Of a DNA stretch of 64,000 nucleotides, positions 26,071 to 34,413 are shown piece by piece. Under the pieces are notes generated by a model that searched no databases, was not told the origin of the DNA, and saw only the letters and a program-made list of their open reading frames with translations. Origin of the DNA: Desulforamulus ruminis DSM 2154. GTDB taxonomy: Bacteria > Bacillota > Desulfotomaculia > Desulfotomaculales > Desulfotomaculaceae. Both the position numbers and the translations under genes were made by a program. How positions within the stretch are numbered: the first letter of the stretch is position 1; each line of letters starts with the position of its first letter. Location of the stretch: contig NC_015589.1 of NCBI RefSeq assembly GCF_000215085.1, forward strand, positions 2,926,120 to 2,990,119. Reading direction: 5' to 3'.

Positions 26071-26331
26071 CTACAAATGCACGACCCTTTCCTTTAATTC
26101 TTCCCTTTTTGCATCATTAAACCGGTCTACCGTACTCAAATACCCTGTGATACGCCTAACCCGGCGAATATCCGATTGGGCCCAGGTTTTCACTTCTAAC
26201 TCCTCACGGTTAATCTCCGATATTTCAATCTCAGCGATTTCTTTCTGCCGCGAAGCAAATCGTCCTTTCTCTTCGGTGATGATGCTTTCAATCTCTTTCT
26301 CGGTTAGGTTGCCATGAACTGTTATTTTCAT
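26071..26331 (-). CDS. Small acidic/basic protein, paralogue of 25661
   Basis: 86 residues from ATG 26331, six bases behind GAGGTG; ATG 26334 is the alternative. The first half (MKITVHGNLTEKEIESIITEEKGRF...EIAEIEISEI) aligns with the protein at 25661 over ~50 residues; the second half is basic. No membrane segment or known domain. The two genes are separated by ~190 bases and face the same way, so they look like an old tandem duplication. Confidence 0.7.
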   Translation of the reverse strand: MKITVHGNLTEKEIESIITEEKGRFASRQKEIAEIEISEINREELEVKTWAQSDIRRVRRITGYLSTVDRFNDAKREELKERVVHL

Positions 26332-26401
26332 CATTTACACCTCACTTTTCATATGATTTTATTGTAGCATGGGAATATTACAAAAACATGACAAAAAAAG
26401 G

Positions 26402-26428
26402 AAACCTGTGAGAATCCCCCAGGTTTTT
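26402..26428 (-). terminator. Terminator of the Bax inhibitor-1 family gene
   Basis: AAACCTG pairs with CAGGTTT; on the minus strand a seven-T run follows two bases later. Confidence 0.7.
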
Positions 26429-26477
26429 CAAAAATGCTTTTTGGTCAAAACAATGTTTATCATCTTTTTATTTATGG

Positions 26478-27119
26478 TTAATCATCGCTCAAAATTCTCA
26501 AAATAGAGAGGAACAGGTTAATAATATCAAGATACAGGGAGACACAGACATCAACGGCATTGTCCATGGTAAAGGGTATATTTTGAGCTCTGTACCAATC
26601 ATAGCCGATATACAGAGAAAATAAGACTGCACTGATCCAGCTTAAGATCGTAGGATGAATGCCCATAACCCACGTGATGACATTGGCCACAACTAAACCA
26701 ATTAAGCCAATAAGCAAAACTCTTCCTAAGCCAGCAAAAAAACTGGGGAAAGCGGTGCTGAAGATTAACATTGTACCGGTTATTGCTCCCGTTATCACAG
26801 CAGCTTGGTGAATTAGGCCCGGAGCCAAGGGGTTTAAGGCAGGGCCTAAAATCACTCCAAAAGGAACCACCACCATCATATAACCAAGGAATGAGACAAC
26901 TGCACTTTTGGACTTGGACGAAATAATAATTCCAGCAATGGAACTCACTAAATAACCCACATAATGAAGGATGGTTAATTGCAAATCAGCAAAGGTAAAG
27001 GCTGTAAATGCCGTAACGGCAAAGCCCAGTAATAGGCAGGCGCCAATTACAAAATTGTACATTGAAGCGGATAAAGTGTCATCCCCGGTCCGTTCATATA
27101 CACTGGCGGATAATCTCAT
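26478..27119 (-). CDS. Bax inhibitor-1/YccA family membrane protein
   Basis: 213 residues with seven membrane helices covering the chain after an 18-residue N-terminus. The family signature is near the end: LFSLYIGYDWYRAQNI and ...VCVSLYLDIINLFLSILRI. Bacterial members such as BsYetJ are pH-sensitive calcium leak channels with a di-aspartyl latch; Asp residues in these last two motifs match that site. Single gene with its own terminator. ATG 27119 follows a GGGAGGG site. Confidence 0.9.
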   Translation of the reverse strand: MRLSASVYERTGDDTLSASMYNFVIGACLLLGFAVTAFTAFTFADLQLTILHYVGYLVSSIAGIIISSKSKSAVVSFLGYMMVVVPFGVILGPALNPLAPGLIHQAAVITGAITGTMLIFSTAFPSFFAGLGRVLLIGLIGLVVANVITWVMGIHPTILSWISAVLFSLYIGYDWYRAQNIPFTMDNAVDVCVSLYLDIINLFLSILRILSDD

Positions 27120-27239
27120 AAATCCCCCTCCCTTTAAATGGTTCTATATATAATTTTATACTACAATCTTAAAATGTACACCAGTTTAATAAACCCACCT
27201 GAATTGGGGATTGAACATTAGAATGTTCCCCTGAGCGCT

Positions 27240-27563
27240 TTATCTGGCGGCCAATCGAACAAAAACCCATAAATTCCACATCACCACAAACCCGTAGCCC
27301 CCTACCAGCCATTTGGCCAGCTTCAGAACGGTTTCGTTGCGCCTGTGCCAGAGCCACGCAACCACCGCCAAGGAACCGATCAACTTGAGCATGATTCCTT
27401 GGGGCGTATGAATGATTTCAGCCATGACCGGATTTATCTCCATTGCTCCCAAGGGCAGTGCCGCAAAGGTAATCAGCAGATCAGCAGCACACAGGACGAA
27501 TAATAAGGTTAGATATCCCTTCAAAGTACCCTCATATTTAAACGCACTTTTACCAAACCGCAT
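27240..27563 (-). CDS. DUF5658-like small membrane protein
   Basis: The frame opens at GTG 27641 without a ribosome site; ATG 27563 has AGGGGG eleven bases upstream and gives 107 residues. Three membrane helices with the pattern ADLLITFAALPLGAMEINPVM, in which the E-x-NP motif between helices one and two is typical of DUF5658 proteins. Role unknown. No partner genes. Confidence 0.75.
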   Translation of the reverse strand: MRFGKSAFKYEGTLKGYLTLLFVLCAADLLITFAALPLGAMEINPVMAEIIHTPQGIMLKLIGSLAVVAWLWHRRNETVLKLAKWLVGGYGFVVMWNLWVFVRLAAR

Positions 27564-27690
27564 TTTGGAAGCAGCCCCCTGACGATTTTCATTTGCCGCC
27601 TTGCAATAAGATTCCTGCACGGTCAGTCTTAAATATTCCACATTATAGTGTAGTTCACCCTTTAGATATAGGTTCCCCTTGGGTTAAATT

Positions 27691-27765
27691 TTAATATTTA
27701 TCAGCACCGGGAAACTCCGGCGCATCCTTTGAACAGGCTGCAAAGAGAAGAAAATCTAAAGGCAT
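27691..27765 (-). CDS. Possible 24-residue peptide
   Basis: ATG 27765 with AGGTGGGGA close upstream encodes a short peptide starting MPLDFLLFAAC. No homology is claimed; the ribosome site is the only support. The remainder of 27642-27952 contains a GTAAACC/GAGGTTTAC hairpin but no other candidate gene. Confidence 0.25.
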   Translation of the reverse strand: MPLDFLLFAACSKDAPEFPGADKY

Positions 27766-27952
27766 GATCCCCACCTATACGTAACATTTCAGACCAAATA
27801 ACCATATAATATCGAACAGATGTGGCCACTACGCGAGTACTACTCTCACCTTGAGTAAACCCTTAGCAGCAAGTAGAGGTTTACTTCTCTTTGTAACACT
27901 CCAGCAATGCCTCCCATATTATGGAGTATCTTTTAAGAAAGGAGAATGAACA

Positions 27953-28072
27953 ATGGGTTATGGTTTTGGCGGTTGCGGCGGTTATGATAGCTGTGCTTTC
28001 ATCATCTTTTTAATCCTTATCCTTCTTCTGTTAGGCAGTTGCGGTTGTGGTTCCTATAGTGTAGAGAAGTAA
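27953..28072 (+). CDS. YjcZ-like Gly-rich small membrane protein
   Basis: A 39-residue protein starting at ATG 27953 behind AAAGGAG. The sequence is a Gly/Tyr-rich start (MGYGFGGCGGYD), one hydrophobic helix (FIIFLILILLLLG) and a Cys/Gly tail. This is the layout of the YjcZ family of small spore-associated proteins in Bacilli and Clostridia, although the four cysteines are unusual. A terminator follows at once, so it is an independent transcript. Confidence 0.75.
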   Translation: MGYGFGGCGGYDSCAFIIFLILILLLLGSCGCGSYSVEK

Positions 28073-28084
28073 GAAGGATGAAGG

Positions 28085-28108
28085 CCCCCGGAAGATATTC
28101 GGGGGTTT
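28085..28108 (+). terminator. Terminator of the YjcZ-like gene
   Basis: CCCCCG and CGGGGG pair around a short loop and are followed by TTT. Confidence 0.75.
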
Positions 28109-28160
28109 CCCACCGTGAATTAGGGGTAATATTCCGTGATTTGTCCTACCCGCAAAATAG

Positions 28161-28197
28161 AACCCCGTAAAGGCTTGAATACAACCTTCACGGGGTT
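28161..28197 (-). terminator. Terminator of the TetR gene at 28207
   Basis: AACCCCGT and ACGGGGTT pair, extended by AAGG/CCTT after one mismatch; on the minus strand TCTATTTT follows. Confidence 0.7.
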
Positions 28198-28206
28198 CAA
28201 TCCCAT

Positions 28207-28833
28207 TCATTGGGAAGAAGCATCTTCCTGTTGCTTATAAAAGCAATTTCTGAAAAGTTCTAAATACCGATCCATTTCTGCCATGATCTCATCACAATTA
28301 AACTCGCTAAAAGAGGGAAGCTTTGTCTTTTCCTGCTGTCTTACTCCAAAACCTTCAATGGTCCAGTTAATAATATCCATGGCTCTTTTAATGTCAATAT
28401 CGTTACGCCATTTAGAATGGTCGATATTGTCATAAATCATGGCGTAGCTGCTTGTAATAAAATCTTTATTTCTATTCTGCAATTCATTTTTCACTTTACC
28501 ATCGTTTTCAAAATTGGCTGCCATGATAAAGCGAAACATTTCAGGATACTTGGCTATAACATCAATTTTTAGTAATGCTAATTGCCGCCATCTTTTTAAA
28601 AGATCCCTTTCCTGCAAGTCTATTTTTCCAAAAAACTCCTCCTCAAGAGCCTCTAAGCTATAATCATACAAAAATAAAAACAAATCCTTTTTATTATTGA
28701 AATAATGAAAAAGCATTCCTTTGGCAATATCCGCCTCTTTTACTATTTCATTGGTAGAGGCATTTTTAAAACCTTTTTGGGCGAATTCTTTCATGGACGC
28801 ATTTAAAATACGCTCCTGCTTTTCAAGCTCCAA
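28207..28833 (-). CDS. TetR family transcriptional regulator
   Basis: 208 residues. Helix-turn-helix at 8-50 (RILNASMKEFAQKGFKNASTNEIVKEADIAKGMLFHYFNNKKDLFLFLYDY), then an all-helical ligand domain. It is of the same subtype as the two TetR proteins in the 57-61 kb island (KG.LFHYF..KK.LF), and its upstream GACC-N5-GGTC dyad matches the island operators in form. No obvious target gene is adjacent. Confidence 0.92.
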   Translation of the reverse strand: MELEKQERILNASMKEFAQKGFKNASTNEIVKEADIAKGMLFHYFNNKKDLFLFLYDYSLEALEEEFFGKIDLQERDLLKRWRQLALLKIDVIAKYPEMFRFIMAANFENDGKVKNELQNRNKDFITSSYAMIYDNIDHSKWRNDIDIKRAMDIINWTIEGFGVRQQEKTKLPSFSEFNCDEIMAEMDRYLELFRNCFYKQQEDASSQ

Positions 28834-28887
28834 GTTAAAAAACTTTGAAAATATACTATTCGCCTTCTTTCTAAAATAAATAGTCTT

Positions 28888-29079
28888 TTAAATTATAGAC
28901 CATTTCGGTCGATAAAACCAGCGTAACACTTTCCACAAATATGGCCAATTGCTCGAATTAGTATTTGCTAAAAATAGATCCATTAGAGTTGGCTTTGAAT
29001 ACCTATAAAAACTAAGCACCTCTCTATCCTGCCGATAGAAAAGGAGGACGGTATAGATTAAACATTCCGTTTCATGCAT
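28888..29079 (-). CDS. Doubtful 63-residue frame upstream of tetR
   Basis: ATG 29079 is preceded by GAGGGGA at short spacing, and the frame runs on the tetR strand, ending 54 bases before it. The composition (many aromatic residues) resembles no family and its last codons contain the tetR operator-like dyad. It may be a leader frame or chance. The rest of 28834-29375 shows no gene, only the dyads. Confidence 0.25.
   Translation of the reverse strand: MHETECLIYTVLLFYRQDREVLSFYRYSKPTLMDLFLANTNSSNWPYLWKVLRWFYRPKWSII
28898..28910. promoter_or_regulatory. GACC-N5-GGTC operator-like dyad before tetR
   Basis: GACCATTTCGGTC lies 65 bases before the TetR start and shares its half-sites with the island TetR operators at 57756 and 57793. 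Confidence 0.5.
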
Positions 29080-29375
29080 TTATCCCCTCACATTTTTCAA
29101 AAATGAATCCCCCAGCTATATCTAAAGGGAAAATTGTTAATATAATGTTTTAGTTAGGTATAATAAGAATATATATAAGCATACTCATAACTAACTGAAA
29201 TAGAGTAAACTATCCTTTTTATACAGGAATTTCAGTTTTGTTTCAATGCTGTAAAAACCAGTCCATTTGAGTAAACGACCGTTTATTTAAGCTGGTTTTT
29301 CTGTTGACTTTTCTTAACGTATTAGCTATAATAACATTTGTCGGCAAGGCAAGCTGGCAAAAAAGTTAAAAGAAT

Positions 29376-29452
29376 CGGGGCGTAGCTCAGTTTGGGAGAG
29401 CGCTACCTTGGGGTGGTAGAGGTCGCAGGTTCAACTCCTGTCGCTCCGACCA
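29376..29452 (+). tRNA. tRNA-Pro (anticodon GGG)
   Basis: A full cloverleaf: acceptor stem CGGGGCG/CGCTCCG, D arm GCTC/GAGC, anticodon stem CTACC/GGTAG with loop TTGGGGT (anticodon GGG), and T arm around GGTTCAACTCC. The CCA end is encoded. A terminator follows 15 bases later. Confidence 0.96.
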
Positions 29453-29467
29453 GTTTTATAAAAAATG

Positions 29468-29507
29468 AAACCCGTGAAACCTTAAATAAAAGGTTGCACG
29501 GGTTTTT
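29468..29507 (+). terminator. Terminator of tRNA-Pro
   Basis: AAACCCGTG pairs with CACGGGTTT, with a second internal pairing AACCTT/AAGGTT; a T-run follows. Confidence 0.9.
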
Positions 29508-29565
29508 ATTTTTGCAGGTAAGGCAGTAAAGTTCTGAAAATCTCCGTAGTGCCGCCCAGCTATAA

Positions 29566-30363
29566 TCAGCCCTTAAAAGCATCCGGCAGGTCAAATTCCG
29601 CCAGTATAAAAGTATGATCGGAAGGTTTTTCCCGCTTTCTCGGTTCAATATCAATCCAAGCCCTGGTTGAACAGTTGGCCAGGGGGGCGGTGGCCCAGAT
29701 ATGGTCAATGCGCCAGCCCAGATTTTTTTCCACTCCCTTGGGCACCCGGTAGTCCCAGAAGGTAAAGTGGCCGCCTTCCGGCTGATGCAGGCGGAAAACA
29801 TCTTGAAAACCCCATTCTCTTACATAATCCAGCACCTTATGCTCTTCCGGGTGAAACCCCACATGTCCCAGCAGCCTCTTAGGATTGTGTACATCAATGG
29901 TTTCCGGGGCCACATTGAAGTCCCCGGTCCAGAGCAGTGGTTCATCCGGCTTGAAGTTGCGCTCAAAGTAGTGCCTTAATTCTCTGATCCAGGCAAGCTT
30001 ATAGGAAAATTTAGCACTATCCGGTGCAAACCCTTGGGGAATATAAGTATTGACAATAGGAATGTTTTGTATAAGGGCGGCGATCATCCGGGCTTCTCCC
30101 GGTTCTGTAAAAGCTCCCAGTTCTGTGGCCAGGGGTTTCATGGGGTGAAGGCTTAAAATAGCAACCCCATTATAAGATTTTTGTCCTTTATATAAACACT
30201 GATATCCGGCCTGCTCAAAGTCTGCAGCCGGGAAATCATGGTCCATCACTTTGGTCTCCTGAAGGCAGATTACATCCGGCCGGTTTATGGATAACCAATC
30301 CAGCAGGGCCTCTTTTCTGGCACGGATGGAATTCACATTAAAGCTGGCCACTTTAAAAAGCAT
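29566..30363 (-). CDS. xth: Exodeoxyribonuclease III / AP endonuclease
   Basis: 265 residues of the EEP nuclease superfamily, full length. Motifs in order: SFNVNSIRAR (Asn7), VICLQETKV (catalytic Glu), NTYIPQG, WTGDFNVAPETIDVHNP (Asp/Asn), GWRIDHIWAT and SDHTFILAEF (catalytic Asp-His). It cleaves DNA at abasic sites and degrades 3' ends in base excision repair. ATG 30363 follows AAAGGA. Single gene. Confidence 0.95.
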   Translation of the reverse strand: MLFKVASFNVNSIRARKEALLDWLSINRPDVICLQETKVMDHDFPAADFEQAGYQCLYKGQKSYNGVAILSLHPMKPLATELGAFTEPGEARMIAALIQNIPIVNTYIPQGFAPDSAKFSYKLAWIRELRHYFERNFKPDEPLLWTGDFNVAPETIDVHNPKRLLGHVGFHPEEHKVLDYVREWGFQDVFRLHQPEGGHFTFWDYRVPKGVEKNLGWRIDHIWATAPLANCSTRAWIDIEPRKREKPSDHTFILAEFDLPDAFKG

Positions 30364-30502
30364 GTTTCATCAGTCCTTTAGTAAAAAAATAGTTACAAAT
30401 ATAAATTTCTCTCTGTTTTATCTTTTCCCTTCCTCTACCCTTTACCGCTCCGGCAGAAAAAGTCCCTTATTTAGATCCGTCTCTCTCTAGCTCTTTTGTC
30501 AC

Positions 30503-30527
30503 AAAAAAATTGCGGCATGGCCGCAAT
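30503..30527 (-). terminator. Strong terminator after the microprotein at 30539
   Basis: ATTGCGGC/GCCGCAAT with a three-base loop, followed on the minus strand by seven T. It lies 11 bases after the stop of the small frame. Confidence 0.85.
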
Positions 30528-30538
30528 GTTTCTTTATC

Positions 30539-30610
30539 CTATTTAATTTCTGCCAACACTATTTTTAAACAACCCACCAGGACCAGGAATAAACCCAGGA
30601 CCAACCACAT
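30539..30610 (-). CDS. 23-residue single-helix membrane microprotein
   Basis: ATG 30610 follows AGGAGTGG with nine-base spacing. The peptide is one hydrophobic helix (WLVLGLFLVLVGCLKIVLA) with a short charged tail. A textbook terminator directly follows, so a real short transcript is likely. No family recognised. Confidence 0.5.
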   Translation of the reverse strand: MWLVLGLFLVLVGCLKIVLAEIK

Positions 30611-30673
30611 GTAAAGGCTTCCACTCCTCTCGTTGCTGAACCTCTACACTCTTACTCCCCGCCAATAACATTT

Positions 30674-31462
30674 TTAGACCTTTGCAACGGGTTTTTCTGT
30701 AAGGATCTCTTGCTCTTCTGCCGGTTGGAAATGGTGCTCCAAATTCTCTTTGTCGTCGTCTTCCGTCCCTTGCTCTGTTCCAGCGGTGGTTTCATCATGT
30801 AGTTCTATGCTATCACCATCATATTCCGTTGGTTGATCTTCTATATCTAATTCCTTAAAAAAATTTAACGGTTCTCCGTGCGGAGCATCGGCACTGGCAA
30901 ATACCGGATTTAATCCAAACACTTCTCTAAAATAAGCGCTTTTCTTACCAAGCTGTTCTCCCAGGGTATTTAGATTTACCCCTTCCACCGTAAAGATGCA
31001 ATTTTCGCCTTGCATTCTAACATCCTTCACGATGGTTTGGCCCCGGTGGAAATAATCCAAAGCATCGGCAATCCGCAAGAGGGCAATTAATTTTTTTAAA
31101 ATCGGTTTGGAGAAACGAGATAGATTGGAAGCTTCGATCTTTACATTTTTGCGGTGGTTTCTAACCAGCAGGGCTAAAAGCGTTCTCTCCTTCTGGGGAT
31201 AGCCATCCAGTCCCCGGTCGTGCAGCACCAGATAAGCCGAGTGTTTATGATGTCTTTTCTTGGAAATAAAGATGCCGATATCGTGCAGCAGGGCGGCATG
31301 CCGGAGCAAGGTTAATTCGGACTCCCCCAAATGATGAATGTTCCTTAGCTGTTCAAAAAGGGACACGGACAACCGTTCAACGGCAGCGGCATGCAGTTGG
31401 TCATATTGAAACTTGTTGCCAAGGGTCAGGACCATTTCAAGGTAAATAGCGTTATTTGACAT
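30674..31462 (-). CDS. HD-domain protein related to the Ppx/GppA C-terminal domain
   Basis: ATG 31462 follows GGAG; 262 residues. The HD phosphohydrolase motif is H-x-A-A-L-L-HD-I-G (RHAALLHDIGIFIS), followed by HHKHSAYLVL and RNHRK. The same sequence order occurs in the C-terminal third of the Ppx protein at 32890 (AALLHDVGN...HHKHSMYILL), so this is a free-standing relative. The last ~70 residues are acidic and low-complexity. It overlaps the upstream kinase gene by 11 bases. Its substrate is unknown; nucleotide or (p)ppGpp-type phosphates are plausible. Confidence 0.85.
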   Translation of the reverse strand: MSNNAIYLEMVLTLGNKFQYDQLHAAAVERLSVSLFEQLRNIHHLGESELTLLRHAALLHDIGIFISKKRHHKHSAYLVLHDRGLDGYPQKERTLLALLVRNHRKNVKIEASNLSRFSKPILKKLIALLRIADALDYFHRGQTIVKDVRMQGENCIFTVEGVNLNTLGEQLGKKSAYFREVFGLNPVFASADAPHGEPLNFFKELDIEDQPTEYDGDSIELHDETTAGTEQGTEDDDKENLEHHFQPAEEQEILTEKPVAKV

Positions 31463-32168
31463 CAGTCTCCAGCCTTCTTTCTTCAAGGAAACGTTGAATG
31501 TCTCTGCGGATATTTTTTTGAATGATTAAGGGGCTTTCCTGGCCGTCTAGCACGGTAAAGTTAAATTCTTCGGCCATTTGGTCATATTGGCGGGCCAATA
31601 GGCTTTGATAGATTTGAAAGCTCTCAAAGATGTCTCCGGAGAGGCAGATATCCATACCGGACTCCCAGTAATCCAGAAAGCCATATTTTTCGAAGGAGCG
31701 GTACAATAGAACCTGGGGGTCCACCTGAAGGTAAAAGATCAGGTGGGGAATGGGAGCGAAGCCGAAGAGTTTGCGCAGCCAGTCCTTGGAGGCCCCGCGA
31801 ACCAAATCCCTGGCCATGAGAGTAAAGATATACCGGTCTGCCAATACGACGAAACCGGCCCTTAGGGCGGGTAATATTTTATTTTCCAGTTGATCAGCAA
31901 AATCGGTGGCATACAGCATGCCCAGAGTCCTTTTGCCCAGGGTATTCCCCTGCTTGGCTTCCAGGATGGCATCCCCAATTAAGCCCGAACGCCTTAAACC
32001 GGTGTCCAGGACCGCATGTCCACTCCGTTCCAGCCAGGTGCGGAGTTCTTTTACCTGCCAGGATCTGCCTGAGCAGTCGGCCCCTTCGATAACAATCAGG
32101 ATGCCGGAATATTCATGTCCCTTTAAGTAGGGGAGCCCCTGTCCGTAAAAGGTAAGTTGTTTCTCCAT
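31452..32168 (-). CDS. Thymidylate-kinase-like protein with altered P-loop
   Basis: ATG 32168 behind GGGGGA; 238 residues. Homologous to its neighbour at 32171: IVIEGADCSGRSWQVKELRTWLE, VVLADRYIFTLMARDLVRGA, LIFYLQVDPQVLLYRSF. The Walker A lysine and following Ser/Thr are replaced (SGRSW instead of SGKST), which would weaken or abolish normal nucleotide-phosphate binding. It may be a regulatory subunit or use a different donor (inference). Second kinase of a four-gene operon with ppx and the HD protein. Confidence 0.82.
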   Translation of the reverse strand: MEKQLTFYGQGLPYLKGHEYSGILIVIEGADCSGRSWQVKELRTWLERSGHAVLDTGLRRSGLIGDAILEAKQGNTLGKRTLGMLYATDFADQLENKILPALRAGFVVLADRYIFTLMARDLVRGASKDWLRKLFGFAPIPHLIFYLQVDPQVLLYRSFEKYGFLDYWESGMDICLSGDIFESFQIYQSLLARQYDQMAEEFNFTVLDGQESPLIIQKNIRRDIQRFLEERRLETDVK

Positions 32169-32170
32169 GG

Positions 32171-32893
32171 TTATTCCCCCTGCACCAAACAACTGAGGTA
32201 TTTTCCATAGGTGGGCGGATGAAAGTCTCTCAGCACCAGGCGGCTGACCATTTCCCTCATCCTGCTCTGTTGCTCTTCAATACTCAAGGTAGCATCCATC
32301 ACGGTCAGGCCTTCAGCTTCAATCATTTCATCATACTGTTGCTTGATAATGCCTTGAAACAATTTAAAGCTCTCCACCGGATCGCTGCTCAATCCCAGGT
32401 CCATACCGGATTCATGATATTTTAATTCCGGCCGGCCGGAAAGAATCCGCTGTACGGAAACCTCCAGCGGCGCCTGAAAATAAAAGGCAATGTCCGGTCG
32501 AAGGGCAAAACTATACAGGTTGCGAACCCACTCCGGATCGCAGCCCCGGGCAATATCCCGGGCAAAGGCCGTGTAAACATACCGGTCTGCCAGAACCAGA
32601 TAACCGGCCCTGAGGTGTGGCAAAATCAATTTTTCGTAACGGTCGGCAAAGTCGCTGGCATGGATCAGGCTAAAAGTAGTGGGGGTTAGCAGGTTGAGCT
32701 TCTTTGCTTTTTTAGTTGATTTCTTTACCAGTTCTGAAGAATTCCATTCCGTAAAAAATACAGGGTATTGCTGTTCCTCCAACCAACGTTTAAGAAGGTA
32801 CAGTTGGGTGCTTTTACCGGAACCGTCGCACCCCTCCACAATAATGAGCCTGCCGTTATATCCCGCCAGTGCGCCATTTCTTGCTTTAATCAT
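32171..32893 (-). CDS. Thymidylate-kinase-like P-loop kinase
   Basis: 240 residues; ATG 32893 follows GGAGGA and overlaps the ppx stop. Canonical P-loop IIVEGCDGSGKSTQLYLLKRW, then LVLADRYVYTAFARDIARG (the DR motif of TMK) and a C-terminal domain unlike housekeeping Tmk. Tmk makes dTDP from dTMP; this pair is longer than usual at the C-terminus and linked to ppx, so it may act on another nucleotide or on polyphosphate-derived phosphate (inference). Confidence 0.85.
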   Translation of the reverse strand: MIKARNGALAGYNGRLIIVEGCDGSGKSTQLYLLKRWLEEQQYPVFFTEWNSSELVKKSTKKAKKLNLLTPTTFSLIHASDFADRYEKLILPHLRAGYLVLADRYVYTAFARDIARGCDPEWVRNLYSFALRPDIAFYFQAPLEVSVQRILSGRPELKYHESGMDLGLSSDPVESFKLFQGIIKQQYDEMIEAEGLTVMDATLSIEEQQSRMREMVSRLVLRDFHPPTYGKYLSCLVQGE

Positions 32894-34413
32894 TGTTCCT
32901 CCTTGGGAAATTTAAATCTTTTACCAAAAACCTTATTAAAATTGGTTACTTTTTTATAAAGCTCCCGAATTTCCAGGTCCGCATTATCGGTCACTTTACA
33001 ATCAATTTGCACCTCATTTTCCTTTATGGTACAAATCACATCCTCCACCACGCCGGCCTCACTGCGGTCCAGGTTTTCACCCATCCGCAGCAGCACGCCC
33101 AGCCGGCGTACCAGCATGCCGTCCTGAGGATACAACACATCGGAATGCTGTTGTAATTTGAACTTCAGGTCGATCTTGCCATGGGAAGCGGCTACCAGGG
33201 CCACCAGAACCATTTCCCGATGGGAAAGGCCGTTGATCCTGGCGTTTAACAAAATATACATGCTGTGCTTGTGGTGGTTATAGTAGCTTACGGCATTTCC
33301 AACATCGTGCAGCAGCGCTGCAATCCGCAAAATCCTGCGCTCCCAGAATCCATAACCATGCAAGGACTCCAATTGATCAAACAGGGACAGGGATAATTTG
33401 GCCACATGTTCCGAATGATGGCGCCTTACCCGGTACAAATCCATGAAATTCTGCACGCTGTGTTCAACCACATCATTTAAAACATACCGGGATTGATTGC
33501 GGAAATAGTGTTCATAAAAAATGCCTTCCCGCAGCCCGGATCCACTGACCCGAATGCCCGGCGCCCCGGTATGCTCCAGCAGCTTTGCAATGGCCGCCAC
33601 CCCGCCGAGGATAATGTCCGCCCTTTCTTTAGACAGTCCGGGGATGGCTTTACGCTCATCAATGGTGGTATCCTGTAAATACAGATACGTTTGTTTAACC
33701 CGTTCCGTATGAATACGGTAATTATGCAGGATATTCAGGCTAAACCGGGTTTTCTTGCGATCCATTCGTCCAAGATTGCGAACGGTTCCCCCTACCCCCA
33801 GCACCTCCAGTCCTTTGGCTGATTCCAGCCAAGGGATGGTGGAATATTGGGACCGCAGGAACTTTTCCAATCTTTCAATCTGATCGGGAAAAATTTCGGG
33901 TGTGGGAAGAAAACCTTCTGTCAGGTCCACAACACCAAAGGGAAGGCTGGCCCATTGAACCATCCGGCGTTCCTTACATAATATAAGCTCCGTGCTGCCT
34001 CCACCGATGTCTATGATTAAAGCATCATTAAACTCCAGGCTGTTCACAACGCCAAAGTATACATATCGGGCCTCTTCCTCTCCTGAAAGGATACGAAACG
34101 ATACTCCGGTTTCTTTCATGACGGTTTCCAGAACTTCACCGCCGTTTACAGCATTGCGGATAGCAGCGGTAGCCACGCCAACCACACTGTCAACCTTATT
34201 GGCCCGGCAGAATTTTTGCAGCAGCTTGATGGTTTGTACCGCCCGGGCGATGGCCGGCGCTTTGATCACCCTCTCCGGACCCATGTTCTCGCTAATTCTG
34301 GCAGTTTCCTTAATCTCGTCCAGTAATTTATAGGCTCCGTTATTCACTATGGTCATAAGAATAAGCCGGATGGAATTTGAACCTAGGTCAATAATCCCGA
34401 TGTTTTTGGACAT
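32890..34413 (-). CDS. ppx: Ppx/GppA family exopolyphosphatase / guanosine pentaphosphatase
   Basis: 507 residues, full two-part Ppx. N-terminal ASKHA phosphatase: IIDLGSNSIRLILM, GVATAAIRNA, RILSGEEEARYVYFGV (catalytic Glu) and DIGGGSTEL. C-terminal HD-like domain: HSEHVAKLSLSLFDQL, AALLHDVGN, HHKHSMYIL. The family hydrolyses long-chain polyphosphate or pppGpp. It is the first gene of an overlapping operon with two kinase-like proteins and a separate HD protein. No polyphosphate kinase lies in the window. Confidence 0.92.
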   Translation of the reverse strand: MSKNIGIIDLGSNSIRLILMTIVNNGAYKLLDEIKETARISENMGPERVIKAPAIARAVQTIKLLQKFCRANKVDSVVGVATAAIRNAVNGGEVLETVMKETGVSFRILSGEEEARYVYFGVVNSLEFNDALIIDIGGGSTELILCKERRMVQWASLPFGVVDLTEGFLPTPEIFPDQIERLEKFLRSQYSTIPWLESAKGLEVLGVGGTVRNLGRMDRKKTRFSLNILHNYRIHTERVKQTYLYLQDTTIDERKAIPGLSKERADIILGGVAAIAKLLEHTGAPGIRVSGSGLREGIFYEHYFRNQSRYVLNDVVEHSVQNFMDLYRVRRHHSEHVAKLSLSLFDQLESLHGYGFWERRILRIAALLHDVGNAVSYYNHHKHSMYILLNARINGLSHREMVLVALVAASHGKIDLKFKLQQHSDVLYPQDGMLVRRLGVLLRMGENLDRSEAGVVEDVICTIKENEVQIDCKVTDNADLEIRELYKKVTNFNKVFGKRFKFPKEEQ

